Positions 52,176-61,533 of a stretch of 64,000 nt of DNA are shown here, in pieces; within the stretch, counting starts at the first letter, position 1, and each line of letters begins with the position of its first letter. The position numbers were made by a program, and so were the translations under genes. The notes below the pieces were generated by a model, which saw nothing but the letters and a program-made list of their open reading frames with translations, made no database searches and had not been told where the DNA came from. The stretch is from assembly GCA_958450365.1 (NCBI GenBank), contig CAUEEP010000927.1, positions 1,355,001 through 1,419,000 on the forward strand, read 5' to 3'. The DNA is from Mesorhabditis belari (lineage: Eukaryota; Nematoda; Chromadorea; Rhabditida; Rhabditidae).

Positions 52176-52185
52176 ACTAAAAAGA
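52176..52185 (-). promoter_or_regulatory. Probable trans-splice acceptor of cdk-8 copy 2
   Basis: On the minus strand TCTTTTTAG precedes TCAACGCCCAATCGCAACAA, a 5' leader 78 bp ahead of the ATG. The same acceptor and leader are conserved before copy 3 (acceptor at 58368-58369). Confidence 0.5.
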
Positions 52186-52780
52186 ATTCGGAAAGATGTG
52201 CACGGATAGGTTACCGTAGTCTGGACTTGGTCAGACTCGGGTGAGAGGTGTGTTTTAGGAGGTTAGATGGATTTCATTGGTTAGATGTTTTTACGCAGTT
52301 TATGATAAGTTTTTAAGGTGTTTCAGTATTAGAAGAAGAACAAAATTTTGGCAGAATAATAAAATCGTTCAATTAAGTTCTAGAAAAAAAAGAATTTGGC
52401 AACTTACGCAATCGCTTACGCTGGTAAATGAGAAATCTTGAAATATCACTCCTGTGTACGAAAATGAGCAGTCTAATTGTAAAAATCTTAAAATGATAAT
52501 TGTTTTTATCTGTCGAGAGGCTTTGTTTGCCGTTGGCCATTGCAATTTGTTGTGATCATTTATGCCATAGGGAATTATTCGTATCAGCAATTGGACAGTG
52601 ATCCGTAAAACCGGCTTCAAATATATAGATACTTTATTCAGGCCCTGAGATAAAGTGCGCTAGGTTTAAGATTAAAACACATCAGTTCATAGACATAACA
52701 CGAAATGGGCCGATAAAAAGCAACACGATATAATATATGTAGTATATGGGTAGCACAGTCTAATTTTTGAGGCGAAAAAC

Positions 52781-52900
52781 ATGGTGAACCTAATTATTTT
52801 GTTACAAATTGTATTAATTTTATGTTATTTTATCGTTTTATTGTTGGTCATGCTGTTTTTAAATAAATTATCAAAATTAAAAGCTGCTAATAAAAAATGA
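52781..52900 (+). CDS. 39-codon ORF with single hydrophobic segment
   Basis: ATG at 52781 opens MVNLIILLQIVLILCYFIVL, continues LLVMLFLNK and ends with a lysine-rich tail, stop TGA. The shape (one roughly 25-residue membrane segment, basic tail) recalls small membrane regulators such as the sarcolipin/phospholamban type, but T-rich DNA easily gives hydrophobic frames. There is no homology claim. It lies between cdk-8 copy 2 and a stomatin fragment. Confidence 0.25.
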   Translation: MVNLIILLQIVLILCYFIVLLLVMLFLNKLSKLKAANKK

Positions 52901-52969
52901 ATCAAACATTGTAAAAGAAAAAGACTCTGATTTGCATCGGCACTGTTTTGGGGTGGATCCAATAAAAGC

Positions 52970-53150
52970 TTTCAACAATGTAGCTTGAACTCACCCAAAG
53001 CGTTTCTCAGAGTTGTTTGAGCGAGGAGTTTCGTGGAATAGATAGCATCATCTACATTATTCATCAAAGCGTTCGGATGTACAAAAACGACAGCGTTCTG
53101 TCACTGAATCTTTCGAGAGAATCTCTTGTGTAGGGACGGCATAGGAAACA
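52970..53150 (-). pseudogene. Stomatin exon fragment A
   Basis: It matches the stomatin exon at 63473-63298: [11 protein letters not shown], then a deletion that removes the equivalent of [12 protein letters not shown] spacing and shifts frame, then [20 protein letters not shown]. The donor GTGAGTTC is kept. It is a single isolated exon and clearly non-functional. Confidence 0.8.
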
Positions 53151-53269
53151 ACAATGAAAATAAGTTTTCCCCATCATTGAATGCATTTGATTTACTCAAT
53201 TCTCGTTCAATACTCAAGGCTGAAACTAGTTTTGAACTGAAAAGCTATTTTCATCTCTAAATCCTTGAT

Positions 53270-54102
53270 AAAAAAACGGATTTACTTTTGCTAAATTGCC
53301 GGGTTCTTAAGAAGTTTAAGTCGATTTTCTATACTCACAGTGTTTTCTATCCAGCTACTGTAGTGGTCAAAGGCTTACAATGTCTTTGATCAGCTTCTGC
53401 ACCGTAACTCATTCCTCCGTAATCTCTCTTACTATCCATCTTGTTTTGAAATAATTGAAAACAAATGCTTCTTTGCTTTGCTCAATGTAATGCAACCAAT
53501 TTCCACAATCACATAAATCTTTTATTCGACTCATTCTAGTTTTTGATTAATTTCTTTTGATAATCTTACAAGAACTTCTGAGGTTACAGAAAAAGAAATG
53601 ATGAAAGATGAGATCTACGAATGATATGAGTGTAAAGAAATAAATAAAAAATAGATACAAAAGCAAAAATGTTCAAGAAAAATGTGCAAAGAATTTCGTT
53701 TGCCCGTAAGAGAATTTGTTGAGGTGTCTTATAAAAAAACTGACGTTTTTCAAAAAGCTCAAGCCTGCTTGAGCAAATTTGGGTAAACAAAAAGTTGAAT
53801 TGTTCAAGAAAATAGTCAGAATAGGCTTTTGGTTTCAATATCTTTTTCAAAATTGCTAAATTGTACAAGTTTTACAAATTACGAACTGTTCAAAGCTTGA
53901 TGGGCTTAAAATCGTTTTAAAACAGCTTGTTGGTTTTTGATTGAATAGAGAGCCAATCTGAATTCTTCTTTATCCTATTTTATCTTATTCTGTACAGTAA
54001 TCGATTCTACCGTAATCCAACAAATCCAGACTGACTCAGATTTGGACAATTTCACAACACCGATAGCAACTTGAACAATCCAACCTTTCAATATTACAAT
54101 TC
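53270..54102. repeat. Duplicated 3' flank of cdk-8 (second copy)
   Basis: About 830 bp is nearly colinear with 34190-35050. It runs from TACTTTTGCTAAATTGCCGG into the last exon of cdk-8 copy 3. It contains the exon-like segment 53379-53439 and shows that copies 1 and 3 were duplicated together with their downstream sequence. Confidence 0.85.
53379..53439 (-). CDS. Candidate first exon, 20 codons
   Basis: ATG begins MDSKRDYGGMSYGAEADQRH and runs to a strong donor (GACATT/GTAAGC). It may be the N-terminal exon of a gene downstream of cdk-8. The next element on that strand is stomatin fragment A, so it might be the start of a broken stomatin copy, but I cannot connect them. The paralogue at 34289-34349 has lost its ATG. 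Confidence 0.3.
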
Positions 54103-57100
54103 TTAATATCCGGATGGCCATTGACCGGGTGGTGGTTGTTGTGCACTTTGTTGTCCTTGTGATGGTATCATGTATTGGCCTTGGCCCATCATCGGTTGTC
54201 CCTGTTGTCCCATCATCATTTGGCCTGTAATATCTATTATTCATTGGAATAGGTCTTTAGTTTGCATTAAAAATGCTATTGCTTTGTGGATCAAATCTCC
54301 TAGGACCAATTTGTCCAAGCAAAGTCAAGCCAAAACCCAGCAAATAGTTTGGCTTTGGCTGAAAGCCAAGCTGATAAAGTGATTTCATTAACCTTGTGAC
54401 ATCATGAGTGGCTGTCCACTGTAGCCCATATCCTGTCTCATCATTTGTGGGTTCCCGGGTTGGTTCATCATCGAATCTAAATTTTACATCACTTTGGAAA
54501 AACTGGAAACACCCTTTCTACTTCCAAACTTTCAAAACTCACTATTTTGTTGTTGATACCCTTGCTGATACTGTTGTTGCTGGGGCGGTGGTTGATTTCC
54601 ATACATTTGTCCGGCCATTTGTTGTCCTCCTTGCATTCCACCCATCGGCCCAACGCCTGGCTCCATTTTCGGCTGATTCACCATCAGATTTTGGGGCTTT
54701 ACTGGGTTTTGCATCATGCCTAAAAGTTAATGGTTATAGAGATGTTAAAATATAGTTCTGCTATTTGTATTTTGAAGCCATAAAAGTCTAAAAAAGGATC
54801 TTTATCGTCAAGAAATTTGAACCTATTTATCAAAGAACAAACCAGGGTTTTGCATTTGTTGCATCATTGGTTGCATCTGAGTTTGCATAGATTGTTGAAT
54901 ATTTTGTTGAGGATAAGAGCTCATATTTGAATTGTCGCTTCCACTGGGCATCTGGAAATTTGATATTTGCATAAAAGGATGCAATTTGCATACAAATTAG
55001 CATAACTTTACTTACCGGCTGATTGTTTTGTGGTCCCTGATTAGTCATTCGCATTTTCTTGGGATTGGGCGCTTCGGATCCCTCGAGATTGCTGACATTG
55101 TCCTGTAAGTCAAGCCATGGATTTTATTTTCCAGCTTTTATACTGTAGTTACTATTCAAAAGCTCGAAAGTTTTGAGAGCTTGTGACAATAATCCTGAAC
55201 AAATCCTCTAGTACTCACTGAGATCCCTTGTGGCTGCGTTTGATTCGTTTTCTTGTCCTCATCACATTTCATCACCTCTCGCTTTGGATAGGGAATCTCC
55301 ATGCCTTTGAAAACGTCTTCAGTGGGTTTCGGATCTTCCTAGAATTGAAAATTTGTTAATTTTTAAAATATTTCAATACTTCTATTCGGTGAATGCATAT
55401 GAAATAGTTAAATTTGCTAAAAAGTTAATTCATTAAAAAAATCCCAGACTTTATCGCTTCAAATTATCTTCAAAACTCAAAAAACATATTGATATTCGCT
55501 GAAATCTTTGAATAGAACCAATGTTGATTAAAAATATTGAGCTAATAGAGCTTTAGCGCAAAAGAACATCAAAGTTGAGTTGATTTAAATGATCGAAATC
55601 GATGTTCTCCATCACTTCATTTCAAAAAGTTACCCCGCTGTTATTAGCTAACTTTTCATTCTAACCAAACAGAAATTAGATAGCTGCTTTGGAGAAATTT
55701 ACATGGGCTTACATGGATTAACCATTTCATATGCATTCACCCAATAGCACTTCAATCAAAATGTTTACCTTGAAATACGGATCCTCCATCGCTTCTTTAC
55801 AAGTGATTCTCCTCTCCGGGTCCATTCGCAACAATTTCGTTAACAACTTGAAATATCGGCGATCGGATTGAATGTGCTTGTCTTGGAAATATACATGGAG
55901 GGCACAATTGGCAAACCTGAAGAATTCTTTGCAATATAAACTTACTTAACTTATTAAATTATTATCTATTTGGTGATCTGCAAGCCTGAGTGTTAAACTA
56001 ACAGACTAGTCCAGAACTTGGTCAGCCTTGACTTGATTAACAAAATGTTTCAAGATCTTAAATCACTACTTAAATAACAAACAGCACGTGCACGCAGGCG
56101 TGGCGTGGTAAGCACGTGTGGCTGACTGGTTAAGTGTCTTTTATCTTAATCGGAAGGTCGAGGGTTCGAACCCCACATGCGACATGGTCACCCCCTTCGG
56201 ATTTCCTTTCCCTTCGGGTTGAGAGGTTTTCTGGAGGGCAGTCTGGTGGTTGTGGCCTCAGTTCTTTAAAGTGACAAGCCACTCCTTCATCGTCATCTTC
56301 CCTTCACCACCAAAAAAGCTATTTAGTTCCCCATTGAGCTTAGGGTTAGGGAGCCGTCTGTCATGACGTGGGTTAAGTTAAGATATAGCCTAGTATTGTG
56401 TGTGTCGTTGTATTGTGATTGATATATTTCGTGTATGCGATAAATTCACCACTGGTAGCCCCAGTCGGTATTTTTTAAACTGTGTCTTACTCCAGAACTT
56501 TGTTAGATCAGGCTTGTTTAAACCTTGCCTTGTTTTAAGATCTTTTAAGAAAATCACTACTTAAATATATTATCTTTAACTTAAAACCAAGATTTTCTAT
56601 TTACTCACATCTTTTTATTCTGAAAATCCTGATCAAGTCGTTTCCATTCGGGCATTTTCTTCAAATCCGGCCAATCGCTTTCAGTGGGAAAGCCCATCAC
56701 GTTGAATATTCTTTAAATATGTCTAGTAAATTAGAAAATTAAGAAATTAGTTACTCACCTTTTCAGTTGGTCTTGATGATACGGGCTTTGGGCTTTAATG
56801 TCTTCCTTATTACAATAGAAAACGGGTTCAGCAGTGAGCAACTCGGCAAAGATGCATCCAATCGCCCAGACATCAATAGCCTGTAAAAATTAAAGATTGT
56901 TTTCAAATAAATCGAATGATTTGTGATCAAATGACCCACTTTTGTGTAATGCTTAGCGCCAAGTAGTAGCTCGGGAGCTCGATACCAAAATGTCACGACA
57001 ACCGGGTCCAGCTCGGCTAGCGGTTTCAATGGGTTGTGGAAAACTCTCGCGAAACCCATATCGGCGATTTTGACCCTGGAAATGAAAACTTGGTAAAGAG

Positions 57101-58289
57101 ATCTGGATTTGACTATAGAATAGACTACTTCTGCAGTTTGTCCTGTTTCTAGCTCTAAATTGCAAGCCAAGACAAGTGAAGCCAAACCAAGCTCTTTTTC
57201 AGCTTGATTTCAAAATTCTTTCAACCTCAAAATCCCACCTTCCCCTTTGTACACCCGGTCCTTCGCCCATCACAAGAATATTTGCCGGTTTAAGATCTCT
57301 GTGCAATATCCAATTCTGATGCAAGTAGTGAATTCCCTCCAAAATTTGATACAACACGGATTTGATCATTCCTCGTGGCACAAGGACTGGTTGCTTCTTG
57401 GTCTTAGCACCTGGAAATGGTTGATTAAAGTCAACTTTTCATGGAAGCTATGGAAATCGTTGAAGATCTTGAATCGTCTACTTACTCCGGTGATATTTGA
57501 TGATATGCCATAAATCGTGCTCTGCGTAGTCAAGGAGTAGCCACACTTTCTTCTCGTTTGTCAGAAAAACCCGTTGCAATCGGATAAGATTTGGATGTCT
57601 GAAGGATTATATTTGAGTTGTAAATTAGATGATCATTGATAGAAGCAATAAAATCTAATAACAGTCTTACTTGAGCTCTCTCAACAATGCGATTTCTCTG
57701 CAAGCACTCGTCGAGAAGCCATTCCCTTCAATCAATTTCAGCGCGTATTCTTTCATCGGATATCGTTCATTTTGCGTTTTTGGGATCGCTTTAAAAACGA
57801 GTCCATACGTGCCACGGCCAACCTGAAAAAATTATATAATTTTGTTTACATTGAATAAAAAATGAATTGCACAATACCTAACTTATAAACCGAATGGAGC
57901 AAGCTTCGTGAAACTTGTTGTCAAGTCAAAGATGCCATAAATCTCTATGACTTTGGATTTCTTAAACTTCTAAACAATAATTTAAAGGGACAATCTACAG
58001 GAATCTACAAGGACAATATCTAATTTATAAAGAGTACAAGCTTCGTGAAACTTGTTGTCAAGATATCATAACATAAATCTCTAGGAATTTAGATTTAAAC
58101 CTTAGATTGGATAATACTTCTAAACAGTAATTTAAAGGGAAAATCTACAGCGCAAAGTAGTTACTAGTTTTAACTTCTGCAAATTCCCTTATCCAATCAA
58201 AAGCCCACCTTTGATCCTTCGAAATAAAACAAATCCTCGACTCGTTCCCTTTTCTGTGTCAATTCCTCTTTAAATTGATAATCGATCAT
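54103..58289 (-). CDS. cdk-8: Mediator kinase CDK-8, copy 3 (intact, mosaic)
   Basis: Fourteen exons (minus) give 575 codons in frame: 58289-58209, 57822-57671, 57598-57486, 57410-57239, 57075-56940, 56880-56759, 56710-56609, 55916-55769, 55338-55219, 55102-55016, 54951-54843, 54719-54543, 54476-54393, 54224-54103. The kinase domain has [32 protein letters not shown] and YRAPELLLG; the tail is Met/Gln-rich ([10 protein letters not shown]) and ends QWPSGY. Exons 1-4 and their introns match copy 2, while exons 5-14 match copy 1. Compared with copy 1 the tail lacks nine codons in 54719-54543. Copy-specific insertions are a TIR MITE (55385-55744) and a SINE-like element (56090-56475). It is presumably expressed Mediator kinase, redundant with copy 2. 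Confidence 0.92.
55385..55744. mobile_element. 360-bp TIR MITE in cdk-8 copy 3 intron
   Basis: The ends TTCGGTGAATGCATATGAAA and TTGGGTGAATGCATATGAAA (complement of the right end) are flanked by TA on both sides. Copy 1 has the short, empty intron (40324-40388). There is no coding capacity. Confidence 0.85.
56090..56475 (+). mobile_element. tRNA-derived SINE-like insertion
   Basis: In the intron between exons 7 and 8 of cdk-8 copy 3 a 73-nt tRNA-like head (56112-56184) has a perfect A box (TGGCTGACTGG) and B box (GGTTCGAACCC). Its acceptor ends do not pair (GCACGTG against ATGCGAC). An unrelated body of about 290 bp follows, with CTTTCCCTTCGGGTTGAGAG, to about CCCCAGTCGGTATTTTTT. The segment is absent from copy 1. 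Flanking host sequence (CCAGAACTT...AGATCTT) is itself duplicated on both sides. The composition and architecture fit a SINE; the exact ends and the target duplication are unresolved. Confidence 0.65.
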
Positions 58290-58532
58290 CTTGCAACAAG
58301 TCAAATAATCCTTTTCGAAAGCATTAGATGAGTCTGATCGCTGTGAATTGTTGCGATTGGGCGTTGACTAAAAAGGATTCGGAAAGATTTGCGCGGATAG
58401 GCTACCGTAGTCGAGACACGGGTGAGTGGTGTGTTTTAGGAGTTTTTATTGGTTAGGCTTTTAAGATGTTTTTAGGTTGTTTTTAAGATAAGGTATTTAA
58501 GGTGGAGAACATAATTTGGGCGGAAAAATAAA

Positions 58533-59025
58533 ATCATCCTTCAGCAGCTATAGCTCGAGTGAGCTGTTCGGGGAGACGGATGTCTTTCACCCCCACTCTT
58601 TCTACCTCGAATTCCATTGATGTGTTTAGCTATTTGGCAAGAATTGGGTAAATTTTTATTACCTTAACTCCCCAATGCTCCGTTCCCTCGTCGAGAATCA
58701 TCTCGCAGAGTTGCGCCATCGCCTCACGCTCTGTGAGCATTTCTGTGAGGGTTTTCATACCTGAAATTGTATTCAATAGGTTTTTTAAAAGTAAAAGCAT
58801 TCTTTATAACCTTTCTTAAAGTTAGAGTTAAGATAGGAGCAACGTATGTTTCATTTTGTATCATTAAAATGCTTCAACTAACCCAAAGCGTTTCTCAGAG
58901 TTGTTTGAGCGAGAAGTTTCGTGGAATAGTTGGCAGCATCCACATTATTCATCAAAGCGATCAGATGTACGGAAATAAACGAAAGCGTCCACGGACACTG
59001 TCACTAAATCTTTTATGAAGGGACA
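58533..59025 (-). pseudogene. Stomatin exon fragments B (three exons)
   Basis: In the stomatin order: about 59025-58873 (VTVSVDAFVYFRTSD, then a 5-base deletion shifts frame before NNVD), 58766-58669 ([20 protein letters not shown]) and about 58621-58533 (VERVGVKDIRLPEQLTRAIA, truncated). The introns match those of the intact gene at 63.3-62.8 kb. The fragment ends abruptly 244 bp upstream of cdk-8 copy 3, so it is a remnant of the duplicated unit. Confidence 0.85.
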
Positions 59026-59539
59026 GCATAGGAAAAAACACTGAAAACAAGTTTTGACCGTCATTGAGTTAGAGGATTTGATTTACTCAATTCTCGTTTG
59101 ATGATTCAAAGCTCAATGCAAGTGATAGTCACTTTTTATTGTTAAAAGCAGCTGAAAAACCCGGCTAAAAAACTGGCTGAGTCTTTTGAGTCGTCATGAG
59201 CGCGCTTGTCAAAAAATTCATTTTACCAATATGCATCAATATTCTTATAAAGCTTAACTTTTATCACCAAACTTTAAAGTTTTATCTCTTTGCAAGAAAA
59301 ATCAACAAGTGACCATAATAGTACTACATTTCATATACAAATTTGATAAGGAGAAAAGATCTCCTTAGAATAAAAAGAATTTGTTGCAGAACAACGACAG
59401 TATAACAACAGAAGTATAACGGAGCACCTAAATTCCCAATAAAATGATAAACGAATGGATAAGGTGTAGTAAAATTCATATTTGAATTGAAAATTAGATA
59501 ATCATTGATAGAAGCAATAAAATCTAATAACAGTTTTAC

Positions 59540-60129
59540 TTGAGCTCTCTCAACAATGCGATTTCTCTGCAAGCACTCGTCGAGAAGCCATTCCCTTCAA
59601 TCAATTTCAGCGCGTATTCTTTCTTCGGATATCGTTCGTTTTGCGTTTTTGGGATTGCTTTGAAAAAAGGTCATACCTGCCACGGCCAACCTGGGAAATT
59701 TTACAGTTTTGCTTGCATTGAAGCAGCTGCAAATAAATCGGACAATATCTAATTTGTAAAGTGTACAATCTTCGTGAAATTGTTGTCAAGATGTCATAAC
59801 ATAAATCTCTATGACTTTAGATTTCTTAAACTTATAAACAATAATTTAAAAGGACAATCTACAGGAATCTGCAAGGACAATATCTAATTTATAAAGCTAC
59901 AAGCTTCGTGAAATTGTTGTCAAGATGTCATAACATAAATCTCTAGGACTTTAGATTTCTTAGCACCTCTAAACAGTAATGAAAATCTACAGCTCAAAGT
60001 AGTGAAGCTAGTTTTAACTTATGTAATCTTATCCAATCAAAAGCCCACCTTTGATCCTTCGAAATAGAACAAATCCTCGACTCGTTCCTATTTCTGTGTC
60101 GATTCCTCTTTGAATTGATAACCGATTAT
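59540..60129 (-). pseudogene. cdk-8: cdk-8 fragment: exons 1-2 only
   Basis: Exon 1 (60129-60049) has lost its ATG (ATA) and carries an in-frame TAG in place of the AGG of QKR. Exon 2 (59690-59540) is 151 instead of 152 nt and is scrambled next to the glycine loop (AAAAAAGGTCATACCTGCC). The intervening intron resembles those of copies 2 and 3. Nothing downstream of exon 2 is present. This is a fourth, dead unit of the array. Confidence 0.88.
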
Positions 60130-60215
60130 CTTGTAATCGCTGAATAACATTTATTGTACATTAACAATTATAAATGAACTATCAAATTCAATCCACCATT
60201 AGCATTTAAGCAGGC

Positions 60216-60330
60216 TCACAGGCGTTTTGAGAAGGCGTCAACGGTGGCTGGATCGGGCTCTTTCAACCTGAACCAAATAGACTGTGATTTCTTTTCAACC
60301 GTGATTTCTTCAAGCTTTCGATGTTTTTGT
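60216..60330 (-). CDS. Possible terminal exon of an unknown gene
   Basis: A coding-looking minus-strand stretch, KLEEITVEKKSQSIWFRLKE, then PDPATVDAFSKRL and a TGA stop. It could be a last exon, but no partner exon is visible between the stomatin gene and the cdk-8 fragment, and I do not recognise it. Confidence 0.25.
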
Positions 60331-61530
60331 GGGGCTTTGAACAAGCTTTGGCTTCTAGAACTTTCTAGAAGCTGAAAAATCCATTGAGTTGAGCAGGTGG
60401 CACTCAAAAAAAGAAATGAAGTCCGGGAAGTTGTTTTAGCAGAACTCTTGGACTTTCTTGGATTTGTGGGTTCTTGCTGATAAGTCCAAATGTGATTTCA
60501 AAAATTTTTACGAGTCTAGGGCAAGAGTTGATCCTTGAGAAGAGCCAGGTAGTTATCGGAATTTCACTCGTGATACCTTGTTTCAACAATTATTGCTCAC
60601 TGTGTAGACTTGCAGAAAAGCAAAAGCCGGTTCTGTTATGAACTAGATTTTGTCTGGTTGAAGAATTCACTGAAATCTTTTACAATCATATCAGAACTTA
60701 AGATTTCCCATCGACTTTATGGCATCCTTGAGAAGAGCCAGGTAGTTATCGGAATTTCACTCGTGATACCTTGTTTCAACAATGATTGCTCACTGACTTG
60801 CAGAAAAGCAAAAGCAGGTTCTGTTAGGAACTAGGTTTTGATCTGGTTGAAGAATTCGTCGTGAAACGATCTGATTAGAACCAAATACATTTACTGTTGT
60901 GATTTTCAAACACAAAATTCAATTAAACTTCGAAAAACTGTTAAAAGAAGAGTTAAAGGAAACTTTAAATTGTTATTTTCTTTGAAAATTTTCATAATTT
61001 ATTCACCAGAGACAGAAATTTGTATATTTTGATGTTTAAAGACTGAAAAAAATCGGAGAGCTAAGAATTTAAGACAAAAGAAAACCTATAAATGAGGTGA
61101 ATTCAAAAAAAAAAGGAAAAAAAATGATTAAAACTTTAGACAAGATACTTGACTTTAAAGCTTTATGATAAAAATATAAAAATAAAAAATATAGAAAATC
61201 AGAAATCCCAGATTATAGCAAAGAATTGTGGCAGTCCACACATCGGATTTAACAAATGACAAGCGATACTTTGTGCTCGAGAAATGAGAAACGTATCGTA
61301 TCTGGCTTAGATTTTGCGTTTGCAAGAGAGTTTGTAAGAAAGCTTGTGTTTATGAGAGTACAAAGTATACTTCTCATCAAATTACTGTACAACAGTCATC
61401 TTTTAGAAAGAAATTAATTAGAAAAATGATAGAAAAATGATTAGATTAGATTAGATTCTTTTTTTATAAGCTCTGTACCCAAAAATTCGTTTTTCTTTGA
61501 AATTGAAAGAACAGTAAGAAAAGAAAGAAA
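60331..61530. other. Spacer with tandem duplication, no gene seen
   Basis: About 120 bp (CTTGAGAAGAGCCAGGTAGT to GGTTCTGTTATGAACTAG) occurs at about 60532-60650 and 60724-60840. The rest, to the stomatin stop codon, is AT-rich without recognisable features. The phrase TATCAGAACTTAAGATTTCC at 60689 recurs at 61628 in the stomatin intron. Confidence 0.6.
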
Positions 61531-61533
61531 ATT

